Assembly: GCA_965240325.2 (NCBI GenBank)
Contig: OZ251247.1
Location: forward strand, 1,054,001-1,118,000
Direction of reading: 5' to 3'
Length of the DNA stretch: 64,000 nucleotides
Source: Rebecca billardiae RCC1528
Taxonomy: Eukaryota; Haptophyta
The notes under the pieces were generated by a model. It saw only the letters and a program-made list of their open reading frames with translations, did not search any database and had not been told where the DNA came from. Below, piece after piece: positions 20,752-31,456 of this stretch. Position numbers and translations under genes: made by a program. Positions within the stretch are counted from its first letter, which is position 1. Each line of letters opens with the position of its first letter.

Positions 20752-21828
20752 CGATCGTCCTGCGAAATATTTGGGGCGGCAGCGCGTCGCGCGTGCTCAA
20801 CATCTCGCGAGCGAGATGTAACGTGGCGAGGAGCGCTGAGTTTCGTCGCACAGTTTGCGCCCTTCGCCCCTTCCGCTTTTACGCTGTATCGGGCGTGCGA
20901 CGGCGGCGTAGACGAGGGCGGCGACCGTCGGCCTGCCGCCGGCAAAGCCGCCGCACCCGGCGCGGGCGCGCGCAGCGGCGCGCATGACGTCGACGTGCGG
21001 CGCACGAGCCTGCCGCCAGCGCAGCATGCTGCGCCACAGTCTGAGTCGGCGCAGCTCTGCAGGCTGCCGGAGCGCGGCGGAGCTCGCCGCCGGCGGGCGG
21101 CGAGGCAGCCGGCAGCCTTGGGGACGGGCCTGCGTCTTAGTTGTAGTCTCGTTTATTTGAGACGGGCGGCTGCTGCGCTGTGCACGGCGCGGGCGGTCGT
21201 CCCCGGGGCTCTGGCAGGCTGCATACGCCCGAAGAGTTTGGGGCAACGGGCCGGCCGCAACGGCGGCTACGGGCAACGGTTGCGGCCCGCGCGCGCGCGC
21301 GCCTGAATGAAGCTTCGCGTCGCTTGGGGCGCAGCCGGCGCGGCCCGGACCAGACATGCGGCATCCCGCATCGTAGTTGTCCAAGGAGTCGTCACGGCTG
21401 TCGACCTTCGTCCCTCGGACCGCCACGGTCACATCCGCGCGGCTGACAGCTGGCCGCCCGGCCGTGCCGCGCCGCGTCACTGCGCCGTCACCGGCGGTCC
21501 ACGCGAGCGCGGGCACTGGCCGGCGCCCCACACGCGCTTGGCGGCACACCAGTCGAGGCTGGCGCAAACGGCCGCGGCGGCACGCGCGCCGCGGCCCTCG
21601 GGCCGCGCGCGGGCCAGCCGCCATCGTGCGCGACTGCGCGCCCCCGACGACCCCATCGCACTCGCGTGCGCCACCGCCCACGCCCAGTCGCCCACCGGCC
21701 GAGCTGTGACGAATCCCAAGGTTGGGGCCGACACCCCAAACCCGGCCGTGCAGAGTGCGCAGCCGGAAGCGGCTGGGTGCAACGGGCTGTGCAATCGCGC
21801 CACGTGATCCGAACCGTCCCCAGCCACC
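20752..21828. other. Divergent intergenic region
   Basis: About 1.08 kb between the start of the Cys-rich gene (minus) and the alanine aminotransferase (plus). It probably holds both promoters. Less GC-rich patches lie at 20755-20775 (TGCGAAATATTTGGGGC) and around 20860-20900. Frames open across it are Arg/Ala/Pro-rich and look non-coding. Confidence 0.5.
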
Positions 21829-23382
21829 ATGCTCGCGGTGCAATTTGCGACGCTGTGCGCCGCGGCGCTCGCCGGCTCGGACACGTCGCAGGGCGGCGAG
21901 CGGCCGGCGGCGCCGGTGCGCCCGACCGTGCGCCCGTCGGGCAAGCAGCTCGAGGTCAACGGCATCTCGCCGCGCTTCGCCAACGCCGTCACCGCCGTGC
22001 GCGGCAAGCTGACGCTGAAAGCGGTTTCGTATCGGCAGCAGCTCGAGGCGAACGCGGCGGAGGACCTGCCGTTCGACCGCGTGGTCGAGTGCAACATCGG
22101 CAACCCGCAGGCGCTGGGCCAGAAGCCCGTCACCTTCGTCCGCCAGGTCCTCGCCCTCGTCGACTACCCGCAGCTGCTCGACGCGCCCGAGGCGGAGCGG
22201 CTCTTCCCGGCCGACGTGCGCGCGCGCGCGCGCGAGCTGCTCGCGGCGATCCCGGGCGGGACGGGGGCGTACACGGAGAGCAAGGGGGCGCTGCACGTGC
22301 GCAAGGCGGTCGCGCGCTTCATCGAGCAGCGCGACGGCTACCCCGCCGACCCGGAGGACATCTTCCTCACGGACGGCGCCTCGGAGGCGGTGAAGCTGTG
22401 CCTGCAGATTTGCATCCGCGATCAAAATGACGCGATCCTCGTGCCGATCCCGCAGTACCCGCTGTACTCGGGCTCGATCAACCTGTTCGGCGGCACGCTC
22501 GCCGGCTACTACCTCAACGAGGCCGAGGGCTGGGCGCTCGACGTCGCCGAGCTGCGGCGCGCGATTGACGAAACGCGCGCGGCGGGCAAAGAGGCGCGCG
22601 CGCTCGTCGTCATCAACCCTGGGAATCCGACGGGGAACACGCTCTCGCTGGAGAACCAGCGGCAGATCGTGGCGCTGTGCGCGGAGGAGCACCTCGTGCT
22701 GATCACCGACGAGGTGTACCAGGCCAACCTGTACGCGCAGGACAAGCCGTTCACCTCCTTCAAGAAGGTCGCGCAGGATATGGGCTACGGTTCAGATACT
22801 ATTGAGATCTTCTCGACGCACTCGATCTCGAAGGGGTTCCTCGGCGAGTGCGGCCGGCGCGGCGGGTACGTGGAGTGCTTCGGGATCAGCCAGCCCGCCA
22901 AGGGCGCCATCTACAACATGATCGCGCTCGGCCTCTGCGCCAACGTCGCCGGACAGATCACTACGGAGCTGATGCTCAACCCGCCCCAGGAGGGGCAGCC
23001 ATCATTCCCGCTGTGGGCGCAGGAGCGGGACGAGCTGCTCGGCTCGCTGCGCCGGCGCGCGACGCTGTTCCGCGAGGCGTTCAACGAGATGGAGGGCGTG
23101 TCGTGCAACCCCGCCGAGGGCGCGCTCTACCTCTTCCCGCAGATCACCCTCCCGCCGCGCGCGCGCGAGGCCGCGCGCGCCGCCGGGCTCGCGCCAGACG
23201 CCTTCTACGCCGACCGGCTGCTTGACGCGACCGGTATCTGCGTCGTGCCGGGGTCCGGGTTTCGTCAACGCGAGGGGACGTCGCACCTGCGCTTCGCGTT
23301 CCTGCCGCCCGAGGAGGACATCTCCGCCGTCGTCGGGCGCATGAAGGCCTTCCACAGCGCGTTCATGGCCGAGTTCAAGTGA
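21829..23382 (+). CDS. Alanine aminotransferase (PLP-dependent class I/II)
   Basis: Intronless, 517 residues. Interconverts alanine plus 2-oxoglutarate with pyruvate plus glutamate. Family landmarks appear in order: ECNIGNPQALGQKP, GGTGAYTESKG, DIFLTDGASEAVKLCL, VPIPQYPLYSG, VVINPGNPTGN, LITDEVYQANLY, and the PLP-lysine motif STHSISKGFLGECGRRGGY with Lys at about residue 335. The C-terminal domain ends with VVPGSGF and HLRFAFLPP. The first 20 residues are hydrophobic and may be a targeting signal. The close relative glutamate:glyoxylate aminotransferase cannot be excluded. Confidence 0.95.
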   Translation: MLAVQFATLCAAALAGSDTSQGGERPAAPVRPTVRPSGKQLEVNGISPRFANAVTAVRGKLTLKAVSYRQQLEANAAEDLPFDRVVECNIGNPQALGQKPVTFVRQVLALVDYPQLLDAPEAERLFPADVRARARELLAAIPGGTGAYTESKGALHVRKAVARFIEQRDGYPADPEDIFLTDGASEAVKLCLQICIRDQNDAILVPIPQYPLYSGSINLFGGTLAGYYLNEAEGWALDVAELRRAIDETRAAGKEARALVVINPGNPTGNTLSLENQRQIVALCAEEHLVLITDEVYQANLYAQDKPFTSFKKVAQDMGYGSDTIEIFSTHSISKGFLGECGRRGGYVECFGISQPAKGAIYNMIALGLCANVAGQITTELMLNPPQEGQPSFPLWAQERDELLGSLRRRATLFREAFNEMEGVSCNPAEGALYLFPQITLPPRAREAARAAGLAPDAFYADRLLDATGICVVPGSGFRQREGTSHLRFAFLPPEEDISAVVGRMKAFHSAFMAEFK

Positions 23383-23799
23383 GCGCACAGCCCCGCCCCG
23401 TCCGTCGATCTGCCCAGCTGATCGGTGCCGGCAGCGCGTGAGCTGTGCCGGCGGCACGGAGCGACTCAGCGCGCGCGCGGAACGGCGGCGCTGATGATCG
23501 ATGATATGCCATCATGTCTGCGCCGTTGGCTCGTCGCCTGGCATGCCACGGCGTTACTACTATACATAGTACACCCCACGCCTCGAGACGAGCCGCTTGT
23601 TGCTGGTCAGCTTACGAGCAGCTAGTGAGTTGTAACATCGTCCAAGCCACTATACAAGGGCGATGACGAAATACAATCAGCATCAATAAGATCATGTTGA
23701 ATGTATGGATACTACGACTGAGTCTTGATGAGTGCCGCTCCACCGGCTCATTGCTGGCCGCGCGGCGCGTCGCAGCCTCAGCGAACGACGACGACGACG
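23383..23799. other. Intergenic before the plus-strand F-box/RCC1 array
   Basis: 417 bp, distinctly more AT-rich than average (for example 23555-23720). It is the 3' flank of the aminotransferase and the promoter region of the first array gene. No coding sequence supported. Confidence 0.5.
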
Positions 23800-25329
23800 A
23801 TGGTTCGGACGCGCCAGAGCAGCGGCGCGGCTCGTGCGCACGCCCTCGCGAGCTCGCCGTCGCAGCCGCCGCTGGCCTGCCTGCCCCCAGAGCTGATCGA
23901 GCGCATCCTGCATCATGTCGACGCCGCGCGTGATCTCGCCGCCGCCAACGCCACCTCGCGCCTTTTCCGCGGCGCGCCGGGCGGCCGCTCGCCGGTCGAG
24001 CACGCGCTGCGCGCTCGAGCGCGCGCGCGCGGGCTCGAGCGCGCCGTCCCGTCGGTTCTCCCGCCCGCTGCGTGCACGTGGACGGCCGTGCTGATGGCGG
24101 TGCTGTCGCGCACGCACGAGCTGGCGCGTGCGCACTCGGCTGTCGTCGCGGCCGGCTATCAGTTCAGCGCGTTTGTGGACGCGGAGGGTGGGCTGCACAC
24201 GTGCGGCGAGGAGCAGTGGTGGGACGAGGCCACCAGGCAGCCGTCGGGTGAGTACCGCCCGCACGCGGCGCTGGGTCATCCCGGTGCCACTCCGGTGCTC
24301 CTTCCGACGCGCGTCGCCTCGCTCAGCACGGTGCGCGTGATCGCGGTGGCCGCTGGCACCCGCCACCTGCTCGCGCTGAGCGATGCTGGGACGGTGTACG
24401 GCTGCGGCTGTAACAGCGGTGGCCAGCTCGGGAGTGGGGACACAGTCGCGTGGTGGGCCTTCCAGCAAGTGCAAGGCCTCGAGGCCCACATCGTCGCATG
24501 CATTGCAGCAGGCGCTGACCACAGCCTCGCGCTCACCGCCGCTGGGTGTGCGTACAGCTGGGGCAGCAACGACCGCGGCCAGCTCGGCCACGGCGACACG
24601 AAGAACCGGCTGGAGCCGACGCGCATCGAGGCGCTGGGCGGCGTGCGCGTGGGCGGCGTCGCCGCGGGTGAATTCCACACGCTGCTGCTCTCAGCCAGTG
24701 GCGCCACCTACTCGTGTGGTGGCAGCAGCCGGGGCCAGCTCGGCCACGGCGACCGGCAGAATCAGCACACGCCGAGGCGCGTCGAGGCGCTCGCGGGCGT
24801 GCGCGCCGTGCACGTGAGCGCGGGCGACTGCCACAGCCTGGTGGTCGACGCAGAGGGCTGCGTGTGGTCTTTTGGCTGGGGCTCCCGCGGCCGCCTCGGG
24901 CATGGCGACGAGGCGAGCGCATACCTGCCCAGGCGCGTCGAGGCGCTTGCAGGCGTGCGCGCTGTGCGCGCCAGCGCTGGCTCCGACGGCAGCGCGGTGC
25001 TGGGCGCGGACGGCAGCGTGCACGCGTTTGGGCACAACGGCCATGGCCAGCTGGGGCTCGGCGTGACGGTAACGAGCGCCCTTCAGCCCACGCGCGTGGT
25101 TCACCACAGGCAGACGCGTGTGACGGACTGCGCGCTCGGTTTCGTCCACTCGCTGCACGTCACGGCGGACGGCAGCGTGCACTCGTGCGGAGCGCAGGCG
25201 GCAGCGCTCGGCCTCGGGCTGACGAGGGCAACGGGTGCACGTGCCGTCCACGCGCTCAGGCGCATCGCGCACCTGCCGCGCGTGCAGCCATTCGGTATCG
25301 CCGGGAGTGCGGTGCAAGCTGACTCCTAA
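23800..25329 (+). CDS. F-box-like/RCC1-repeat protein 3 (B type)
   Basis: Intronless, 509 residues. B-type N-terminus (MVRTRQSSGAARAHAL), F-box-like segment LACLPPELIERILHHVDAAR, the shared LFRGAPGGRSPVEHALRARA block, then about seven RCC1 blades such as YGCGCNSGGQLGSGD, AYSWGSNDRGQLGHGD and HAFGHNGHGQLGLGV. It ends with the B-type tail SAVQADS. Likely a ubiquitin-ligase adaptor or chromatin-type propeller; inferred. It is the first gene of a two-gene unit that is duplicated downstream, and its closest relative is gene 5. Confidence 0.88.
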   Translation: MVRTRQSSGAARAHALASSPSQPPLACLPPELIERILHHVDAARDLAAANATSRLFRGAPGGRSPVEHALRARARARGLERAVPSVLPPAACTWTAVLMAVLSRTHELARAHSAVVAAGYQFSAFVDAEGGLHTCGEEQWWDEATRQPSGEYRPHAALGHPGATPVLLPTRVASLSTVRVIAVAAGTRHLLALSDAGTVYGCGCNSGGQLGSGDTVAWWAFQQVQGLEAHIVACIAAGADHSLALTAAGCAYSWGSNDRGQLGHGDTKNRLEPTRIEALGGVRVGGVAAGEFHTLLLSASGATYSCGGSSRGQLGHGDRQNQHTPRRVEALAGVRAVHVSAGDCHSLVVDAEGCVWSFGWGSRGRLGHGDEASAYLPRRVEALAGVRAVRASAGSDGSAVLGADGSVHAFGHNGHGQLGLGVTVTSALQPTRVVHHRQTRVTDCALGFVHSLHVTADGSVHSCGAQAAALGLGLTRATGARAVHALRRIAHLPRVQPFGIAGSAVQADS

Positions 25330-25583
25330 ACTGGACCCGACTAAACTGGACCCGACGTAGGCCGGACGACACTGGGGGTCATGATTGTGATGACACTGCT
25401 TTAAGTGCTTGATGACTGTGATTCCAGCAAGCTCGAACAGGCTTTGCCGCTTTCAGCTTGGGCTGGGGTCTCGCCGTTCTGCAGCTGCTCGTTCTGCAGC
25501 TGCTCGGTGCCGAGGCACGCGGCACCGGTGGCTGCCGAGGCGCTCGGCGAGCCTCGCCCCGTCAGCGAACGACGACGACGACG
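25330..25583. repeat. B-type spacer, copy 1
   Basis: It carries a short tandem CTAAACTGGACCCGA repeat, then GTAGGCCGGACGACACTGGGGG and GATTCCAGCAAGCTCGAACA. The spacer at 28819-29073 is almost identical, and the same blocks recur inverted at 37791-37970. It holds the 3' end of one gene and the promoter of the next. Confidence 0.8.
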
Positions 25584-27113
25584 ATGGTTCGGACGCGCCA
25601 GAGCAGCGGCACGGCTCGTGCGCACGCCCTCGCGAGCTCGCCGTCGCAGCCGCCGCTGGCCTGCCTGCCCCCGGAGCTGATCGAGCGCATCCTGCACCAC
25701 GTCGACGCCGCGCGTGATCTCGCCGCCGCCAACGCCACCTCGCGCCTCTTCCGCGGCGCGCCGGGCGGCCGCTCGCCGGTCGAGGAGGCGCTGCGCGCTC
25801 GAGCGCGCGCGCGTGGGCTCGAGCGCGCCGTCCCGTCGGTTCTCCCGCCGGCTGCGTGCACGTGGACGGCCGCGCTGATGGCGGTGCTGTCGCGCACGCA
25901 CGAGCTGGCGCGTGCGCACTCGGCTGTCGTCGCGTGCGGCGATGAGGGCTTCAGCGCGTTTGTTGACGCGGAGGGCGGGCTGCACACGTGCGGCGAGCAG
26001 GAGGTGCGGGACGCGCGCTGGCGGCGGACGGGCGAGTACCGCTCGAACGTGGCGCTGGGCCACCCCGGCGCCACTCCGGTGCTCCTCCCGACGCGCGTCG
26101 CCTCGCTCAGCGCGGTGCGCGTGATCGCAGTGGCCGCAGGCTGCAGGCACCTGCTTGCGCTGAGCGATGCTGGGACGGTGTACGGCTGCGGCGGCAACGA
26201 GTACGGCCAGCTCGGGCGAGGGAAGACAGGCACGCGCCGAGCTTTTCAGCAAGTGCGAGGCCTCGAGGCCCACATCGTCGCATGCATTGCAGCAGGCGCT
26301 GACCACAGCCTCGCACTCACCGCCGCTGGGTGTGCGTACAGCTGGGGCAGCAACGACCGCGGCCAGCTCGGCCACGGCGATACGAAGAAGCGGCGGGAGC
26401 CGACGCGCATCGCGGCGCTGAACGGCGTGCGCATCGGCGGGCTCACCGCGGGGTGTACGCACACGCTGCTGCTCTCTGCTGGTGGTGATGTCTACTCGTG
26501 TGGTGACGGCTGTGTAGGCCAGCTCGGCCACGGCGACGAGCAGGATCAGCGCACGCCGAGGCGCATCGAGGCGCTCGCGGGCGTGCGCGCCGTGCACGTG
26601 AGCGGCGGCGGCTACCACAGCCTGGTGGTCGACGCCGAGGGAAGCGTGTGGTCTTTTGGCTGGGGCATGCGAGGCTGCCTCGGGCATGGCGACGAGGCCA
26701 GCGAGTGCGTGCCCAGACGCGTCGAGGCGCTCGCTGGCGTGCGCGTGCTGCGCGCGCGCGCTGGCAACTTCTGCAGCTCGGTGCTTGGCGCGGACGGCAG
26801 CGTGCACGCGTTTGGGGACAACAGCAACGGCCAGCTGGGGCTCGGCGTGACGGTGTCGAGCTCCGCCCAGCCCACGCGCGTTGCTGCCCTCGTGCAGGCG
26901 CGTGTGACGGACTGCGCGCTCGGTGTGGCCCATGCGCTGCACGTCACGGCGGACGGCAGCGTGTACTCGTGCGGCGTGCAGGCGGCGGCGCTCGGCCTCG
27001 GGCTGACGAGGGCAACGGGTGCACGTGCCGTCCACGCGCTCACGCGCATCGCGCACCTGCCGCGCGTGCAGCCCTTCGGTATCGGTCGGAGTGCGGTGCA
27101 AGCTGATTCCTGA
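25584..27113 (+). CDS. F-box-like/RCC1-repeat protein 4 (B type)
   Basis: Intronless, 509 residues, same plan as gene 3. Distinguishing features are ARALNG-type blade text (IAALNGVRIGGLTAGCTHT), AFGDNSNGQLGLGVTVSSS and a QQVRGLEAHIVACIAAGADH blade. It ends SAVQADS with TGA. It is most similar to gene 6, 3490 bp downstream. Start at the ATG preceded by a GAC/ACG run, as in gene 3. Confidence 0.87.
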   Translation: MVRTRQSSGTARAHALASSPSQPPLACLPPELIERILHHVDAARDLAAANATSRLFRGAPGGRSPVEEALRARARARGLERAVPSVLPPAACTWTAALMAVLSRTHELARAHSAVVACGDEGFSAFVDAEGGLHTCGEQEVRDARWRRTGEYRSNVALGHPGATPVLLPTRVASLSAVRVIAVAAGCRHLLALSDAGTVYGCGGNEYGQLGRGKTGTRRAFQQVRGLEAHIVACIAAGADHSLALTAAGCAYSWGSNDRGQLGHGDTKKRREPTRIAALNGVRIGGLTAGCTHTLLLSAGGDVYSCGDGCVGQLGHGDEQDQRTPRRIEALAGVRAVHVSGGGYHSLVVDAEGSVWSFGWGMRGCLGHGDEASECVPRRVEALAGVRVLRARAGNFCSSVLGADGSVHAFGDNSNGQLGLGVTVSSSAQPTRVAALVQARVTDCALGVAHALHVTADGSVYSCGVQAAALGLGLTRATGARAVHALTRIAHLPRVQPFGIGRSAVQADS

Positions 27114-27288
27114 ACTGGGCCCGGTATAGGCCGGACGACGCTATCTAGCGGGTGTCATGATTGCAAGGCTGATCCAGTGTCGACACTGCTTGACTGTGAT
27201 TCCAGCAAGCTCAAACGCAGGCTTACTTACCGGCTGCTGCCTGAGGCGCGCGGCGAGCCTCGCCCCCTCAGCGAGCAGCGAACGTCCG

Positions 27289-28818
27289 ATGGTTCGGACG
27301 CGCCAGAGCAGCGGCGCGGCTCGTGCGCACGCCCTCGCGAGCTCGCCGTCGCAGCCGCCGTTGGCCTGCCTACCCCCAGAGCTGATCGAGCGCATCCTGC
27401 ACCACATCGACGCCCCGCGTGATCTCGCCGCCGCCAACGCCACCTCGCGCCTCTTCCGCGGCGCGCCGGGCGGCCGCTCGCCGGTCGAGCACGCGCTGCG
27501 TGCTCGAGCGCGCGCGCGTGGGCTCGAGCGCGCCGTCCCGTCGGCTCTCCCACCGGCTGCGTGCACGTGGACGGCCGCGCTGATGGCGGTACTGTCGCGC
27601 ACGCACGAGCTGGCGCGTGCGCACTCGGCTGTCGTCGCGGCCGGCTATAAGTTCAGCGCGTTTGTGGACGCGGAGGGTGGGCTGCACACATGTGGGGAGG
27701 AGGAGGTGCGTGATAAGGCCACCGGGCATTGGATGGGTGAGTACCGCTCGCACGTAGCGATGGGTCACCCCGGCGCCAATCCGCTGCTCCTCCCAACGCG
27801 CGTGGCCTCGCTCAGCGCGGTGCGCGTGGTCGCGGTGGCCGCTGGCCTCCACCACCTGCTCGCGCTGAGCGATGCCGGCGCCGTGTACGGCTGCGGCCGC
27901 AACAGGAACGGCCGGCTCGGGCTAGGGGGCAATGCTCAGCGGCAGGTGTTCGAGCAGGTGCGGGGAGTCGAGGCGCAGCTCATTGTATGCATTGCCGCAG
28001 GCGCTGATCACAGCCTCGCGCTCACCGCAGCAGGCTGTGCGTACAGCTGGGGCAGCAACGACAGCGGCCAGCTCGGCCACGGCGACTGGGAGGACCGGTG
28101 GGAGCCGGCGCGCATCGAGGCGCTGGACGGCGTGCGCGTGGGCGGCATCGCCGCGGGCGAATACCACACGCTCCTGCTCTCCACCAGCGGCGCCGTCTAC
28201 TCGTTTGGCCATGGCTACTACGGCCGGCTCGGCCACGGCGACGAGCAGGATCAGCACACGCCGAGGCGCGTCGAGGCGCTCGCGGGCGTGCGCGCCGTGC
28301 ACGTGAGCGCGGGCGAGTGCCACAGCCTGGTGGTCGACGCAGAGGGCCGCGTGTGGTCTTTTGGCTGGGGCTTCCGCGGCCGCCTCGGACATGGCGACGA
28401 GGCCAGCGCATACCTGCCCAGGCGCGTCGAGGCGCTTGCAGGCGTGCGCGCAGTGCGCGCGTGCGCTGGCTCCGACTGCAGCGCGGTGCTGGGCGCGGAC
28501 GGCAGCGTGCACGCGTTTGGGCACAACCGCCATGGCCAGCTGGGGCTCGGCGTGATGGTAACGAGCGCCGTTCAGCCCACGCGCGTGGTCCACCACGGGC
28601 AGACGCGTGTGACGGACTGCGCGCTCGGTATGGCCCATGCGCTGCACATCACGGCGGACGGCAGCGTGTACTCGTGCGGCGTGCAGGCGGCGGCGCTCGG
28701 CCTCGGGCTGACGAGGGCAACGGGTGCACGTGCCGTCCACGCGCTCACGCGCATCGCGCACCTGCCGCGCGTGCAGCCCTTCGGTATCGCCGGGAGTGCG
28801 GCGCAAGCTGATTCCTAA
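27289..28818 (+). CDS. F-box-like/RCC1-repeat protein 5 (B type)
   Basis: Intronless, 509 residues. Duplicate of gene 3, 3489 bp away, sharing the AFGHN.HGQLGLGV blade and the VVHHGQTRVTDC segment; its fourth blade differs (YSFGHGYYGRLGHGD). The upstream sequence differs from the other B-type spacers in having a CTATCTAGCGGGTGTCATGA block, the same block that lies inverted at 37920-37950 upstream of gene 8. Confidence 0.87.
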   Translation: MVRTRQSSGAARAHALASSPSQPPLACLPPELIERILHHIDAPRDLAAANATSRLFRGAPGGRSPVEHALRARARARGLERAVPSALPPAACTWTAALMAVLSRTHELARAHSAVVAAGYKFSAFVDAEGGLHTCGEEEVRDKATGHWMGEYRSHVAMGHPGANPLLLPTRVASLSAVRVVAVAAGLHHLLALSDAGAVYGCGRNRNGRLGLGGNAQRQVFEQVRGVEAQLIVCIAAGADHSLALTAAGCAYSWGSNDSGQLGHGDWEDRWEPARIEALDGVRVGGIAAGEYHTLLLSTSGAVYSFGHGYYGRLGHGDEQDQHTPRRVEALAGVRAVHVSAGECHSLVVDAEGRVWSFGWGFRGRLGHGDEASAYLPRRVEALAGVRAVRACAGSDCSAVLGADGSVHAFGHNRHGQLGLGVMVTSAVQPTRVVHHGQTRVTDCALGMAHALHITADGSVYSCGVQAAALGLGLTRATGARAVHALTRIAHLPRVQPFGIAGSAAQADS

Positions 28819-29073
28819 ACTGGACCCGACTAAACTGGACCCGACGTAGGCCGGACGACACTGGGGGTCATGATTGTGATGACACTGCTTGACTGTGATT
28901 CCAGCAAGCTCGAACAGGCTTTGCCGCTTTCAGCTTGGGCTGGGGACCACCCTTGGGCAGTTGGGCTGGGGTCGTCGCCGTTCTGCAGCTGCTCGGCCGG
29001 TGATATCACCGGTTGCTGCCGAGGCACGCGGCGCAAGCCTCGCCCGAAGTTGTTCATCAGCGAGCAGCGAACG
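28819..29073. repeat. B-type spacer, copy 2
   Basis: Nearly identical to 25330-25583 over its first 150 bp, then diverges before gene 6 with an inserted GGGACCACCCTTGGGCAGTT stretch. It marks the boundary of the duplicated two-gene unit. Confidence 0.8.
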
Positions 29074-30636
29074 ATGGCTCGGACGCGCCAGAGCAGCGGC
29101 GCGGCTCGTGCGCGCGCCCTCGCGAGCTCGCCGTCGCAGCCGCCGCTAGCCTGCCTGCCCCCAGAGCTGATCGAGCGCATCCTGCACCACATCGACGCCG
29201 CGCGTGATCTCGCCGCCGCCAACGCCACCTCGCGCCTCTTCCGCGGCGCGCCGGGCGGCCGCTCGCCGGTCGAGGAGGCGCTGCGCGCTCGAGCGCGCGC
29301 GCGTGGGCTCGAGCGCGCCGTCCCGTCGGCTCTCCCGCCGGCTGCGTGCACGTGGACGGCCGCGCTGATGGCGGTGCTGTCGCGCACGCACGAGCTGGCG
29401 CGTGCGCACTCGGCCGTCGTCGCGTGCGGCGATGATGGCTTCAGCGCGTTTGTGGACGCGGAGGGCGGGCTGCACACGTGCGGCGAGCAGGAGGTGCGGG
29501 ACGCGCGCTGGCGGCGGACGGGCGAGTACCGTCCGAACGTGGCGCTGGGCCACCCCGGCGCCACTCCGGTGCTCCTCCCGACGCGCGTCGCCTCGCTCAG
29601 CGCGGTGCGCGTGATCGCAGTGGCCGCAGGCTGCAGGCACCTGCTTGCGCTGAGCGATGCTGGGACGGTGTACGGCTGCGGCGGCAACGAGTACGGCCAG
29701 CTCGGGCGAGGGGAGACAGGCACGCGCCGATCTTTCCAGCAAGTGCGAGGCCTCGAGGCCCACATCGTCGCATGCATTGCAGCAGGCGCTGACCACAGCC
29801 TCGCGCTCACCGCAGCAGGCTGTGCGTACAGCTGGGGCAGCAACGACCGCGGCCAGCTCGGCCACGGCGACACGAAGAAGCGGCGGGAGCCGACGCGCAT
29901 CGCGGCGCTGAACGGCGTGCGCATCGGCGGGCTCACCGCGGGGTGTACGCACACCCTGCTGCTCTCTGCTGGTGGTGATGTCTACTCGTGTGGTGACGGC
30001 TGTGCAGGCCGGCTCGGCCACGGCAACCTGCAGCATCAGCGCACGCCGAGGCGCATCGAGGCGCTCGCGGGCGTGCGCGCCGTGCTCGTGAGCGGCGGCG
30101 GCTACCACAGTCTGGTGGTCGACGCTGAGGGAAGCGTGTGGTCTTTCGGCTGGGGCATGCGAGGCTGTCTCGGGCATGGCGACGAGGCCACCGAGTGCGT
30201 GCCCAGACGCGTCGAGGCGCTCGCTGGCGTGCGCGTGCTGTGCGCGCGCGCTGGCAACTTCTGCAGCTCGGTGCTTGGCGCGGACGGCAGCGTGCACGCG
30301 TTTGGGGACAACAGCAACGGCCAGCTGGGGCTCGGCGTGACGGTGTCGAGCTCCGCCCAGCCCACGCGCGTTGCTGCCCTCGTGCAGGCGCGTGTGACGG
30401 ACTGCGCGCTCGGTGTGGCCCATGCGCTGCACGTCACGGCGGACGGCAGCGTGTACTCGTGCGGCGTGCAGGCGGCGGCGCTCGGCCTCGGGCTGACGAG
30501 GGCAACGGGTGCACGTGCCGTCCACGCGCGCACGCGCATCGCGCACCTGCCGCGCGTGCAGCCATACGGTATCGGCAGGGGCGCTGTGCAAGCTGATTCA
30601 CATGAAACGGATGGACCCGCTGCAGCGTACTACTGA
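29074..30636 (+). CDS. F-box-like/RCC1-repeat protein 6 (B type) with extended C-terminus
   Basis: Intronless, 520 residues. Close duplicate of gene 4. The normal stop after VQADS is lost: instead of TCCTGA the sequence reads TCACATGAAACG, adding 11 residues (HETDGPAAAYY) before a TGA. Blade text otherwise matches gene 4, with a QHQRTPRR variant in place of QDQRTPRR. Last gene of the plus-strand array. Confidence 0.87.
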   Translation: MARTRQSSGAARARALASSPSQPPLACLPPELIERILHHIDAARDLAAANATSRLFRGAPGGRSPVEEALRARARARGLERAVPSALPPAACTWTAALMAVLSRTHELARAHSAVVACGDDGFSAFVDAEGGLHTCGEQEVRDARWRRTGEYRPNVALGHPGATPVLLPTRVASLSAVRVIAVAAGCRHLLALSDAGTVYGCGGNEYGQLGRGETGTRRSFQQVRGLEAHIVACIAAGADHSLALTAAGCAYSWGSNDRGQLGHGDTKKRREPTRIAALNGVRIGGLTAGCTHTLLLSAGGDVYSCGDGCAGRLGHGNLQHQRTPRRIEALAGVRAVLVSGGGYHSLVVDAEGSVWSFGWGMRGCLGHGDEATECVPRRVEALAGVRVLCARAGNFCSSVLGADGSVHAFGDNSNGQLGLGVTVSSSAQPTRVAALVQARVTDCALGVAHALHVTADGSVYSCGVQAAALGLGLTRATGARAVHARTRIAHLPRVQPYGIGRGAVQADSHETDGPAAAYY

Positions 30637-30718
30637 GAGTACCGAGGGCCAGGCCGGCGGACGACTCACGACGCTATATACTATCACTAGCTAGCCGGGT
30701 GTCATGCTGATAGCTAGA

Positions 30719-30876
<158 letters not shown>

Positions 30877-31456
30877 TAGCAGACGATCGCGATTATTGCT
30901 ACTGCTGCTACTGCTGCTATAGGCGCTGCATGCTGACTGAGCTGTAAGTGTCACTCGGCCGATCACTGCTCCCGACACTGACAGTGACATGACATCAGTC
31001 ACTCATTCAGTCGGCTATACTACGTAGTACGACAGCAGTATGAGTAGTGAGTCAGGCGTGTCAGCTGCTAGTAGTAATTGCAGCGCGCTATATATATGGT
31101 CAGTCAGCAGAGTCCGGTATGGTAGTCGCGCACCGGACTGCGCATGCAATCGCTGCTAGCAGCACGGTAGTCCGATATCACTCACCTCGCCGCCGCTGCT
31201 AGTCATCACGACTGATGACGACGCGCCCGCGACGCCGCGTCGAGTCGGCTAGTCAGTAGCAGTGTAACGGTAGTCGCCTGCCCGGATGTCACGCCGTCGC
31301 CAACCGCCTCGGCTGGCCTACTGTATGCCTGCCCCCGCGGAAGAGCAGCTGATTCGGAGCGCCCATCCTGCTTCACCGATCAAGGCCCCGACGCGCGGTG
31401 TCAGAATGCGATCGATCTCCGGCTCTGACTGCAAACACCATACGGCCTGGCGCGCG

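Noticed and set aside
20752-21828. Arg/Ala/Pro-rich frames in the divergent spacer
   Set aside because: Composition is that of random GC-rich DNA. They lack the hydrophobic spacing of real proteins and overlap the probable promoters of two solid genes.
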